Shown: in pieces, positions 55,058-62,465 of the stretch
Numbering within the stretch: position 1 is the stretch's first letter
Layout of the letters: each line of letters opens with the position of its first letter
Assembly: GCA_964405825.1 (NCBI GenBank)
Contig: CAYOPI010000010.1
Span: forward strand, 1 to 64,000
Direction: 5' to 3'
Length of the DNA: 64,000 nt
Source of the DNA: JBHJGM01 sp964405825
GTDB taxonomy: Bacteria; Verrucomicrobiota; Verrucomicrobiia; Opitutales; JBHJGM01
Notes under the pieces: generated by a model
What the model was told of the DNA's origin: nothing
Seen by the model: only the letters and a program-made list of their open reading frames with translations
The model's database searches: none
Program-made: the position numbers and the translations under genes

Positions 55058-55292
55058 CCGTGGGCTTCTGCCGGGCGATAAACTCGGACATGCTGAAGGG
55101 CTGTGCGTCGCCGCTGGCCTCACCGGCCTCCAGGGCGCGCCGCAGGGCCGCCTGCTTCAACTCGCGCGCTTCCAGCAGCCGAAGCCCCTCGCCCACGACC
55201 TCGCCGACACTGGCGTAGCGGCCCCCGGCAACCTGGCGGTTCGCAAAGGCAGCCTGTGCCTCCGTCAATTCAATCGAAGAGTTGTCCTTCAT
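55050..55292 (-). CDS. parD: ParD-type antitoxin
   Basis: An 80-residue antitoxin of the CopG/ParD ribbon-helix-helix group. The N-terminal strand and helices are IELTEAQAAFANRQVAGGRYASVGEVVGEGLRLLEAREL, the pattern of ParD. The C-terminal tail (ALEAGEASGDAQPFSMSEFIARQK) would wrap the toxin. It precedes the toxin and its stop overlaps the toxin start by 8 bp. It probably autoregulates the pair. Confidence 0.92.
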   Translation of the reverse strand: MKDNSSIELTEAQAAFANRQVAGGRYASVGEVVGEGLRLLEARELKQAALRRALEAGEASGDAQPFSMSEFIARQKPTDG

Positions 55293-55358
55293 CAGTTCGC
55301 AAAGATACTGAGGCCGCGTATTGCGGCAAACCGTTTCATGCCGCCGCGCCCTTAACCC

Positions 55359-55703
55359 ATGAGCGAAGCTTCGGCCCCATCACCCACTGTGGATTCCCCT
55401 TCAGCCACCCCCAAGCCCGCCTCCGAGCGCGGCTGGCCGTGGCTGCTGGTGCCCTGGGTGGGGATGCTTCTGGCGGGGGTGTTCGCGCTGGTGGGCCAGT
55501 TCACCGTCGGCCTGGGCGAGAGCGCGGTCTGGTTCTGGCTGGCGGCCCCGGGGGCCTATACCGTGCTCAAGATCCTGACGATAGCCATCCTAGCCGTGCG
55601 TCAGAATTCATTCTACCTGATCATCTCCGCCTGTGCCTTTCCGGCCGAGGCTCTCGTCGTCGGCCTTCTGACGATTCTGCTGCTGCGAGCCCTCGAAGCC
55701 TGA
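55359..55703 (+). CDS. Small membrane protein, unrecognised
   Basis: A 114-residue protein with a Ser/Pro/Ala-rich polar N-terminus of about 24 residues, then three hydrophobic helices (WPWLLVPWVGMLLAGVFALVG, AVWFWLAAPGAYTVLKILTIAILAV and FYLIISACAFPAEALVVGLLTILLL). No motif known to me. Divergent from parD and about 105 bp upstream of gspF on the same strand; a functional link is not evident. Confidence 0.65.
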   Translation: MSEASAPSPTVDSPSATPKPASERGWPWLLVPWVGMLLAGVFALVGQFTVGLGESAVWFWLAAPGAYTVLKILTIAILAVRQNSFYLIISACAFPAEALVVGLLTILLLRALEA

Positions 55704-55807
55704 AACCTTTGCCACACTTGACGGTTCTCAATCCTCAGGCATCTGCGGTGCGGCGCCTTCTTTAGCATTTAGCCTTTCGCATTTTTCAGTTTACCTTTCC
55801 GCCAAGG

Positions 55808-57232
55808 ATGGAATTCCGTTACCGAGCCCGCGACGCCGAGGGCAAGACCGTCTCCGGCATCTTGGACGCCCCTGACCGAAAGGGTGCCGTGCGCGTTCTG
55901 CGCGCGCGCCGCGTCCAGCCCGTGGAGGTCTCCCCGCTCAAGGGCGGCGGGCGCACCACCCGCGCGCCGATGCCCTCCTCCCCGGCCAGTAACGGTAATG
56001 GCAGCAACGGCGCCGGCACCACGCCACCCATCCCCGCCGAGAAGGCGGCGCGGGAAGACAAGCCCGCCCGCAAGGCCCGCGACAAAGCCCCTGCGCCTGA
56101 CCGGGCCGCCCTCGATCAGAGTGATGCCCGCGCCTCCAACGAACCAGCGCCCGGGAAAAAGCCGCTCTTTGGCATCGGCAAGGGCCAGAAGAAGCTCAGC
56201 CGCAAGGCCGCACTGCCCTTTCTTTCCAAGCTGCACCAGCTTCACTCCAGCGGCATGCCTCTGGGGGACTCGGTCAACCTGATGTCGCAGCGCCTGACCG
56301 ACCCCGGCATGAAGCAACTGGCCGACATGCACTGGCGCGAACTCTCCGAGGGCCACACCCTGGCCGCCTCCATGCGCCGGCGCACCGATGTCTACGATTC
56401 CTCCCTCGGCTACCTCGTCGAAGCCGGCGAGGCCACCGGCAACCTCGCGCCCATCCTCTCCGACATCATCGAGTACCTCGAGCAGGTCGAGGAGCTCGAG
56501 CGCACCATCAAGCGCAAGCTGGCTTACCCGGTCTTCCTCATGCTGATGGGCCTGGGCGTGGGCATCTTCATCGTCACGTTTCTGCTCCCGCGCATCCAGG
56601 GCATGATCGAAAAGATGGGCGATGAGATGAGCACCTCCGCCGCGATTCTGATCGGCCTGTCCGAGGGCGCTGTGGTCTACGGGCCCTGGATTGTGCTTTC
56701 GCTGTTCTTTGCCGTGATGGGTTTCTTCCAGTGGCGCAAGTCCGACAACGGCCGCTGGACCACCGACAAGTGGCTGATGAAGATCCCGCTCATTGGCGCG
56801 ATCGTGCGCTGCTCGGAGGTCTGCCGCGTCTCCAACGTCATCGCCGCCCTCCTGCAAAACGGCGTCAACACCACCGAGACCCTCCGCCTGGCCGAGAACA
56901 CCATCAAGAATCAGCCCATGCGCGCGCAGTTCGCGTCCTCGCGCCAGCTCATCAACGACGGCGCCCCGTTCTCCGCCGCCTTCAAGCGCCACGCCTTCTT
57001 CGAGGAGATGGACATTGATATCCTCTCCGTCGGCGAAAACACCGGCAGCCTCGTCACCAGCTTCAAGCAGATCTTCACCACCCAGAGCCGCGCCCTCAGC
57101 GATCACTTCGACAAGCTGATCAAGGGCCTGACCTCCATCGCCATGCTCACGGCCCTGAGCTTCGTTGCGCTGATCGTCTTCTCCGTGGTCACCTCCGTGC
57201 TGCAGCTCTCGGCCTCCCTGCAGGCCCGCTAG
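55808..57232 (+). CDS. gspF: Type II secretion/type IV pilus inner-membrane protein (GspF/PilC)
   Basis: A 474-residue platform protein. The N-terminus (YRARDAEGKTVSGILDAPDRKGAVRVLRARRVQPVEV) is the family start. A hydrophilic 80-residue linker rich in Asn/Gly/Lys/Ala (SSPASNGNGSNGAG...) is inserted before the first T2SSF domain (about 130-255: FLSKLHQLHSSGMPLGDSV). The second T2SSF domain is about 335-460 (VCRVSNVIAALLQNGVNTTETL, then FFEEMDIDILSVGENTGSLVTSF). Membrane helices near 235-258, 285-312 and 445-468. Other secretion genes are not in the window. Its TAG shares bases with the end of the toxin on the other strand. Confidence 0.94.
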   Translation: MEFRYRARDAEGKTVSGILDAPDRKGAVRVLRARRVQPVEVSPLKGGGRTTRAPMPSSPASNGNGSNGAGTTPPIPAEKAAREDKPARKARDKAPAPDRAALDQSDARASNEPAPGKKPLFGIGKGQKKLSRKAALPFLSKLHQLHSSGMPLGDSVNLMSQRLTDPGMKQLADMHWRELSEGHTLAASMRRRTDVYDSSLGYLVEAGEATGNLAPILSDIIEYLEQVEELERTIKRKLAYPVFLMLMGLGVGIFIVTFLLPRIQGMIEKMGDEMSTSAAILIGLSEGAVVYGPWIVLSLFFAVMGFFQWRKSDNGRWTTDKWLMKIPLIGAIVRCSEVCRVSNVIAALLQNGVNTTETLRLAENTIKNQPMRAQFASSRQLINDGAPFSAAFKRHAFFEEMDIDILSVGENTGSLVTSFKQIFTTQSRALSDHFDKLIKGLTSIAMLTALSFVALIVFSVVTSVLQLSASLQAR

Positions 57233-57527
57233 GCGCGTTCCTCGGTTTTGGGGATATCGCGGGCTCCGTGACCGGGCCGTCTAGAATCCTGAGTTCTGAC
57301 GGATTGCTGAGGTAGCGGTAGCGCAGCACGTAAGGAAACTCATGCAGGAGTGCTTTGCGGATGGGCTCCCGGGTCACCGGTCCGCAACTGGGAAACGACC
57401 TCAGCTGCTCGATCCGTTTCTCAACGGAATTCAGGAATCGCTCGCCCAAGCCGGGATCGCACGACTCGAGGTAGGCAGCAGCTTCGGCCAACTCCTTGGC
57501 GCCTTCCCGATGAAACGATACCCTCAA
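57189..57527 (-). CDS. RelE/ParE-type toxin with apparent 3' frameshift
   Basis: TTG start at 57527 (LRVSFHREGAKELAEAAAYLES...), overlapping the antitoxin stop. The RelE/ParE fold is normal up to HEFPYVLRYRYLSNPSELRIL. In this frame the sequence then turns into DGPVTEPAISPKPRN and runs antisense into gspF until 57189. A shift of frame at about 57287-57270 gives the expected ending HGARDIPKTEERA with a stop at 57229-57231. The extension is therefore probably the result of a small indel. It may be inactive or altered. Family role: mRNA cleavage or gyrase inhibition. Confidence 0.75.
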   Translation of the reverse strand: MRVSFHREGAKELAEAAAYLESCDPGLGERFLNSVEKRIEQLRSFPSCGPVTREPIRKALLHEFPYVLRYRYLSNPSELRILDGPVTEPAISPKPRNAPSGPAGRPRAAARR

Positions 57528-57748
57528 CGTGCAAGGCGTTTCCGGGCCTCTGCCAGAGCCTGAGCGGCTGAAACAGTCGCTTCTGCGTTCGCGCCCATTT
57601 CGGCGTCCCGCTGCGTGGCGATGGAATCCTCGATGGCCTCGATGACATCTTCCGAGCCTTCGCAACTTTTCCACAGGCGTTGGGCCAGGCGGAAGCGTTC
57701 GTCCGCCGGAAGCGCCAGCGCTTCAGCCACCAACTGTGCTTTGTCCAT
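57524..57748 (-). CDS. Addiction-module antitoxin (TIGR02574-like)
   Basis: A 74-residue acidic helical protein, MDKAQLVAEALALPADERFRLAQRLWKSCEGSEDV..., matching the addiction-module antitoxin family that is paired with RelE-like toxins. LALPADERFRLAQRLW is the conserved core. The four-base overlap TTGA couples it to the toxin. No DNA-binding domain of the RHH or XRE kind is recognised, as usual for this group. Confidence 0.88.
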   Translation of the reverse strand: MDKAQLVAEALALPADERFRLAQRLWKSCEGSEDVIEAIEDSIATQRDAEMGANAEATVSAAQALAEARKRLAR

Positions 57749-57878
57749 GGTCTCAGCCTAGCCTGCCGGTCCTCGCTGACAAGGCTCTACGCCAGGGCGA
57801 AGGTCGGGTGCACCGATCGCTTGAGGCGAACAGCCCCCTCGCGCTTGACCCGTGCCGAGCCTGGTTTACCTCGGTTTG

Positions 57879-58487
57879 ATGGACACCACCTCCGCCATCG
57901 AAACGCGTCGGGCCGTCAAGCACTACGACCCCGACCACCGCCTCTCCGAACAGGAGACCAAAAAGCTCTTCAGCCTCGCTCTGCGCTCGCCCACCTCCTT
58001 CAACATCCAGAACTGGCGCTTCGTTGCCGTGACCGACGCGGACCTGCGCCAGAGGATTCGCGCCGAAGCCTGGGACCAGGCCCAGGTCACCGACGCTTCG
58101 CTGCTGGTCGTCGTCTGCGCCGACCTGAAGTCCTGGGAAAAGGAGCCCGCGCGCTACTGGAAAAACGCGCCCCAGCCCGTGCAGGACTTCATGCTGCCGG
58201 CCATCGATCAGTTCTACCGCGGCAAGGACCAGCTTCAGCGCGATGAGGCCATGCGCTCCTGCGGCATCGCCGCGCAGACGCTCATGCTCACGGCCACCGC
58301 CATGGGCTACGCCTCCTGCCCGATGATCGGCTTTGACCCGGAGAAAGTCGCCACGCTGATCCAGCTCCCCGACGACCACGTCATCGGGCTCTTTGTCGTC
58401 ATCGGCAAGGGCACCAAGGACGCCTGGCCGCGCGGCGGTCAGCTCCCCCTCGAGGAGGTCGTCATCCAGAACCGCTTCGGCGGCTAG
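57879..58487 (+). CDS. Nitroreductase family protein
   Basis: A 202-residue FMN-dependent oxidoreductase. TRRAVKHYDPDHRLSEQE and SPTSFNIQNWRFVAVTDADLR are the classic N-terminal FMN contacts; MRSCGIAAQTLMLTATAMGYASCPMIGFDPEKV and IGLFVVIGKGTKDAWPRGG follow. Substrates are likely quinones or nitro compounds; not determinable. ATG at 57879 is used, with in-frame 57852 possible. It overlaps the convergent HDOD gene end by 4 bp. Confidence 0.92.
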   Translation: MDTTSAIETRRAVKHYDPDHRLSEQETKKLFSLALRSPTSFNIQNWRFVAVTDADLRQRIRAEAWDQAQVTDASLLVVVCADLKSWEKEPARYWKNAPQPVQDFMLPAIDQFYRGKDQLQRDEAMRSCGIAAQTLMLTATAMGYASCPMIGFDPEKVATLIQLPDDHVIGLFVVIGKGTKDAWPRGGQLPLEEVVIQNRFGG

Positions 58488-60280
58488 CTGCGGGCGGCCT
58501 GCCCCATCTGCCGGGCGACGGTGTGCAGCTCATACCGCGCGCGGGCCACGCGGCGTTCCATCTGCCGCTCAAAGCGCTCCACGCCGAACATCGGCTGGGC
58601 CCAGCGCTGCAGGATTTCCCAGCCCGTGTTTCCCTGCAGGGTGGGGGAGGACTCGCGCAGGCCCGCTCCGGAAAAGCCCAGTCCGTGGCGCTTGCACAGC
58701 CAGTTGGCCAGATGGACCACCGACACGGCCGGCTGGACCGCTTCGGGTGCCTCGTCGGGCGCGCCGTGGTGACGCATGACCGAGGGGAAGGGCTCGGGCA
58801 GTCCGTTGTCCTCCGCGTAGAAGGCTCCGATCGCTTCGTGATCGGTTTCAAAAAGATCGCGCTCCACCTCGACCAGCGGGCGGCTCTCCTTCAGCGACAG
58901 CGCCAGGGCCTTCTTGTAGGCTTCGGGATAGCGCTGCGAGAGCAGGATCTTCCCGACGTCGTGGAGCAGGCCGGCCAGATAAATGCCCGTGATGGCCGGC
59001 GCGTTGAGCACCTCCAGGATGTCCTCGCACAGGATCGCGCAGCCCACCTGGTGGCTCCAGAAGGCCTGCCAGTCAAAGGCGGTGAACTGCCGGTTCAACT
59101 CCGCCCCTTCGCGCAGAGAGGCTGTCAGCACGCGCACGCGCCGTGTCCCCAGCAGCTGGACGCCCAGACGCACGTCCTCCACCGGTGTCGCCGGGGCCAC
59201 GTAACCCGAGTTCGCCAGCGCCAGCACCCGCGCGGTCAGTCCGGCATCGCGTTCGATCCAGGCGGTGGCCTGTTCGAGGTCCAGATCGTCCTGCTCCAGC
59301 AGCGCGTGAATCGCGCGCGCCACGCTGGCGAACACCGGAAAGGCCTGCCCTTGCGCAATCGCCGCCAGATCCGGATCGGCCTGCGGGACGGGTGCCGATT
59401 CGGGCGTGGCGACGGCCGCCGGACGCCGCGCTTCCTCCGGCTGCGCGTAGTCGGTTCCGGTCGGCTCGCCGCTGACGGGATTCAGCACCGAGACCACATC
59501 GATGATCGCCTCGCCGCCCAGACCATCCTCGTCCTCCGGGTCGGTGTGACGCGGAACCCAGACCGCCGAAAAAGGCAGGTTGCGCTGGTGCGCCTCGATG
59601 ACTTTCCCGGCCAGCCGCAGCTGGTTCAGGCCCGACTCCAGGGTGACCGCGTCGCCGAGCTGGCGCGCTTGCAGCAGTTTGGTGGCAAGTTGACCGAGCG
59701 CCGCAAAGCCCAGTTGCCCGGCCCGGGTCTGCACCGCGTTCAAGACGCGCAGGTGTTCCTCCAGGGCGCGCCTGCCGGTGCCGCCCCGCAGTGCCACCTC
59801 GCACTGAATCACCGTCTCCAGAGCCGCGTGCACCAGCGACGGGTAATCATCCTTGAGCAGACCTTCCTCCGCACAGACTCGGGCGATCGGCCGGAAGTGG
59901 CGCGCCCGCCAGTCCGTTCGCTCGGCCCGCAGCACTTCCGCCAGCACCTGGCTGGGTTTGGCCGGCTTGACCAGATAGTTCTGCACGCCCAGCTCGAGGG
60001 CTCCGGCCACGGTCTTGCGCGCCTTCTGCCTGCTGTAGGCCGTCACCGGCAGATCGGCCAGAAAGGCGTCCTCGCGCAGCCGTTTCAAAAAGCCCAGCCC
60101 CTCGCCCGCCTTCTCGCCGGGTTCAAGCAGCAACAGGTCGGCCCCGCCCAACTCCCGCAACAGTCGCCAGGCCTCGCGCGGTTCGCGGCAGGCATGCACG
60201 GTGTGGCTGCGCGCTTCCAGCAAGCGGCGCAACAGGCCGACCGAATCGGCGTCGGTATCCAGTATCAGGATGCGGGACAC
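58484..60280 (-). CDS. Pseudo-receiver/HDOD signalling protein
   Basis: A 598-residue protein. Residues 1-120 are receiver-like (MSRILILDTDADSVGLLRRLL, then LVKPAKPS with the conserved Lys), but the phospho-acceptor position reads LLLLEP, with Glu53 replacing Asp. A middle helical region 130-245 and a Pro/Ala-rich linker precede the HDOD domain (300-510): FPVFASVARAIHALLEQDDLDLEQATAWIERDAGLTARVLALANS, then IYLAGLLHDVGKILLSQRYPEAY, with an HD-like HDVGK. HDOD proteins regulate signalling, often in two-component or chemotaxis systems. The Glu suggests a constitutively activated receiver. Confidence 0.9.
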   Translation of the reverse strand: MSRILILDTDADSVGLLRRLLEARSHTVHACREPREAWRLLRELGGADLLLLEPGEKAGEGLGFLKRLREDAFLADLPVTAYSRQKARKTVAGALELGVQNYLVKPAKPSQVLAEVLRAERTDWRARHFRPIARVCAEEGLLKDDYPSLVHAALETVIQCEVALRGGTGRRALEEHLRVLNAVQTRAGQLGFAALGQLATKLLQARQLGDAVTLESGLNQLRLAGKVIEAHQRNLPFSAVWVPRHTDPEDEDGLGGEAIIDVVSVLNPVSGEPTGTDYAQPEEARRPAAVATPESAPVPQADPDLAAIAQGQAFPVFASVARAIHALLEQDDLDLEQATAWIERDAGLTARVLALANSGYVAPATPVEDVRLGVQLLGTRRVRVLTASLREGAELNRQFTAFDWQAFWSHQVGCAILCEDILEVLNAPAITGIYLAGLLHDVGKILLSQRYPEAYKKALALSLKESRPLVEVERDLFETDHEAIGAFYAEDNGLPEPFPSVMRHHGAPDEAPEAVQPAVSVVHLANWLCKRHGLGFSGAGLRESSPTLQGNTGWEILQRWAQPMFGVERFERQMERRVARARYELHTVARQMGQAARS

Positions 60281-60484
60281 GGAGCGTTAACTTTCAGAGT
60301 GCAAAATGCCGAAATTCTTCACTTGGGCCCTTGCCTAATCGACCCCTTCGCAAGGCACTCAACTCCTTGACCGTGAGTGAAGTCCCCAACCTGAATAAAG
60401 AACGGTTTTCGTATTGACACACATCCTCACGTACAGTCACTTTCGCCGCTTCATACCCTGCCCGACCTTGCCCCAACGAGCCCC

Positions 60485-60531
60485 TATACGTAACCAGCGA
60501 CCCGGGTTTTCGCCCGGAAATCGTATACGTA
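60485..60531. repeat. Direct repeat and hairpin upstream of the RHH gene
   Basis: TATACGTA occurs at 60485-60492 and 60524-60531. Between them, CCGGG-TTTTCG-CCCGG forms a 5-bp stem. The element lies 28 bp before the RHH ATG, where an autoregulatory operator would be expected; ribbon-helix-helix proteins often bind paired short repeats. Operator function is inference. Confidence 0.4.
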
Positions 60532-60558
60532 CCGACTCTGACTAACTACAGGAGGACT

Positions 60559-60762
60559 ATGCCCAGAAAGAAGAAGACTGCTTCGCGCGCACCGGGAATG
60601 ACGCAGATTTCCATCAGTCTGCCCAGCGACCTTGTGGCCAAGATCGACGAGATGGCCGATGCCGAGAATCGAAACCGTTCCAACTTCATCGCCACCCAGC
60701 TGACGCGCGTTTACGAAAGCCCCGAGGGACGTCGGCTGCAGCAACGCGCGGGCGGGCGCTGA
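60559..60762 (+). CDS. Ribbon-helix-helix (CopG/Arc-type) DNA-binding protein
   Basis: A 67-residue protein: basic N-terminus MPRKKKTASR, strand MTQISISLPSDLVAKIDEMA, helices with NRNRSNFIATQLTRVYESPEG. This is the minimal RHH fold, as in CopG, NikR N-termini and antitoxins. A strong Shine-Dalgarno AGGAGG lies 4 nt before the ATG at 60559. No toxin follows; instead queF is 87 bp downstream on the same strand, so it may be a transcription regulator of queF or of itself. Confidence 0.88.
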   Translation: MPRKKKTASRAPGMTQISISLPSDLVAKIDEMADAENRNRSNFIATQLTRVYESPEGRRLQQRAGGR

Positions 60763-60771
60763 CGCGCAACG

Positions 60772-60848
60772 GTCCCGCTTGGCTCGGGACACCCCTTTCA
60801 AGCCACCGGCTTGCCTTCGCGGGCAGTGCGGTGGTTTTCTTCTTCCTT
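60772..60848 (+). promoter_or_regulatory. Terminator/anti-terminator-like leader of queF
   Basis: CCACCG (60803-60808) and CGGTGG (60829-60834), with inner TGCC/GGCA, form a hairpin followed by TTTTCTTCTTCCTT (60835-60848), like an intrinsic terminator ending at the queF ATG. CAAGCC-ACC-GGCTTG (60799-60813) is a perfect competing hairpin. GTCCCG/CGGGAC (60772-60777, 60785-60790) makes a stem whose loop GGCT could pair with AGCC (60801-60804) as an H-type pseudoknot. No match to known preQ1 riboswitch consensus was seen. Confidence 0.45.
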
Positions 60849-60849
60849 C

Positions 60850-61239
60850 ATGAAATCCGCCCTGGAAACCTTTGCCAACCCCGAGGCCACCCGCCAGTAC
60901 CTCATCCGCCATTTCGCCGAGGAGTTCACCTCGCTGTGCCCCAAGACCGGCCATCCCGACTTCGGCCAGATCCTCCTCAGCTACATCCCCAACGAGACCT
61001 GCCTCGAACTCAAAGCCTACAAGCTCTACCTGCAGGCCTTCCGCAACGAGGGCATCTTTTACGAAGCCGTCACCAACCGCCTGCTCGTCGATCTCACCGA
61101 GGCCTGCCATCCCAACTGGATGCGCGTTGAGACTCTCTGGAGCAGCCGTGGCGGCATTCGCTCCATCCTCTGTGCCGAATACTGCGCCGAAGGCTTCACG
61201 CCCGCCATCAACCTGCCGCCGCTGACGCCACCCACCTGA
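60850..61239 (+). CDS. queF: NADPH-dependent 7-cyano-7-deazaguanine reductase
   Basis: Reduces preQ0 to preQ1 in queuosine synthesis. The 129-residue product is the short unimodular type. The active-site motif is FTSLCPKTGHPDF with Cys30, which forms the thioimide, and Asp37 at the same 7-residue spacing as in the B. subtilis enzyme. The hallmark CLELKAYKLYLQAFRNEGIFYEAVTNR follows, with the NADPH-binding/QueF motif. ATG at 60850 has no Shine-Dalgarno; TTG (60811) and GTG (60826) are in frame upstream but would read through the leader hairpin. It converges on queE, 9 bp apart. Confidence 0.95.
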   Translation: MKSALETFANPEATRQYLIRHFAEEFTSLCPKTGHPDFGQILLSYIPNETCLELKAYKLYLQAFRNEGIFYEAVTNRLLVDLTEACHPNWMRVETLWSSRGGIRSILCAEYCAEGFTPAINLPPLTPPT

Positions 61240-61248
61240 CCGGTCGCC

Positions 61249-61974
61249 TCAGTGACCCAGCTGCGGATTCCCGCCCAACGGCACGGACGCTCGTGAACCC
61301 GCGTCCAACGCGTCGACCCGGTAGAGCTTGTGCACCTGCCAGCCTGCCCGCGGACGAATCAACCGAGCCAGTCCGTCCACGCGAACGCCCGCCTTTACCG
61401 CCTCCGAGATCGCCTGCAGCACCGCCGGGTTGTCCCGCTGCGTCCATTCCGGATGCAGCCACACCACGCAGGACGCCTTCAACTGCGCGGCGACCTCATT
61501 CAGCCACCCGCTGATGCTCCCGGGCTCTTCCACGATCACTTTCAACTCGTCCGCCGCCGCCAGTGTTTCGGGCAAAGGCGCCGCCGCCCACTTCGGACTG
61601 ACCGTCACCCAGTCAAAGGCACCCTTCAGCGCAAAAGCCCCCGACGTCTCCAGATGCACCGGAAGGCCCGCCTCGGCCAACGCATGCGTCAGGGGGCCCA
61701 GGTCATGAATCGCCGGCTCGCCACCGGTGATCACCGCAATCTGCGCCCCGCAGGCCAACGCGAGGTCCCGCAGTTCCTCTGGCGTCAGCTTCTCGACGGC
61801 TTCGGGCACGTAGTCGGGATGCCAGGTCCCGGCCGCATCGCACCAGCTGCACTTTACCGGACAGCCAAACAGCCGGATGAAGTACGCCGAGCGCCCCAGA
61901 TGACAACCCTCGCCCTGCCAGGTGTGCAAACGCTCGTGCACCGGCAGACGCCGCGCTGCCTTCGAATCCTTCAT
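61249..61974 (-). CDS. queE: 7-carboxy-7-deazaguanine synthase
   Basis: A 241-residue radical-SAM enzyme making the deazaguanine ring from carboxytetrahydropterin. The cluster motif is GCPVKCSWCD, i.e. Cys38-x3-Cys42-x2-Cys45, preceded by the family's TWQGEGCHLGRSAYFIRLFG. VITGGEPAIHD is the SAM-binding GGE motif, then VHLETSGAF and VTVSPKW. The C-terminal WQVHKL is also typical. Its ATG overlaps the queD stop by 4 bp. Confidence 0.96.
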   Translation of the reverse strand: MKDSKAARRLPVHERLHTWQGEGCHLGRSAYFIRLFGCPVKCSWCDAAGTWHPDYVPEAVEKLTPEELRDLALACGAQIAVITGGEPAIHDLGPLTHALAEAGLPVHLETSGAFALKGAFDWVTVSPKWAAAPLPETLAAADELKVIVEEPGSISGWLNEVAAQLKASCVVWLHPEWTQRDNPAVLQAISEAVKAGVRVDGLARLIRPRAGWQVHKLYRVDALDAGSRASVPLGGNPQLGH

Positions 61975-62417
61975 CGGTCGTCCACCTCCTCCGGCGCATA
62001 ACGGGCCGAGTTGCGGCTGTCTTCGAAGACCTCAATGGCCTGTACCCACGCGCGTCTATTTGTGTCACGGCGCACCATCGAATCGAAGGTTGTGAAAAGA
62101 AACTCCGCCAGGCCTTCGCTTGAAGGGCTCGGCACCTCCAGCACCTTCCACGCTTCCGGGGCAGCCTGCACCAGCGTGTCCTTCAGCGGGTCGTCCGTCG
62201 CCAGCACGCAGGCGTGGTCCAGATGCTCGGCGATCCACGTCTTGAGGTAGCCCAGCTTGCCAAAGTCCACCACGAAGTCATTCGCGTCGGTCTGCGCGCA
62301 GGCAAAGGTGACGGCGATCCCCCAGTTGTGCCCGTGAATGAACGCACAGTGCCCGTCGTGGCACCACTGCCGGTGGGCAAAGGGGATGTCGCTGTAAAGC
62401 TTGCGGCAGGTCAGCAT
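61971..62417 (-). CDS. queD: 6-carboxytetrahydropterin synthase
   Basis: A 148-residue enzyme converting dihydroneopterin triphosphate to carboxytetrahydropterin. Zinc ligands are His15 (PFAHRQW), His28 and His30; Cys24 in the CAFIHGHNWG motif (CxxxHGH) is the catalytic cysteine. DFVVDFGKLGYLKTWI, LDHACVL and SSEGLAEFLF follow the family pattern. Start at the ATG at 62417; an in-frame one at 62453 adds a Gly/Ala-rich stretch. queC ends 48 bp upstream of it. Confidence 0.95.
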   Translation of the reverse strand: MLTCRKLYSDIPFAHRQWCHDGHCAFIHGHNWGIAVTFACAQTDANDFVVDFGKLGYLKTWIAEHLDHACVLATDDPLKDTLVQAAPEAWKVLEVPSPSSEGLAEFLFTTFDSMVRRDTNRRAWVQAIEVFEDSRNSARYAPEEVDDR

Positions 62418-62465
62418 CCCTCGTGCATACGCCCCACCCCGGGCCCCAGGCAAGCCCGCCGGCGG

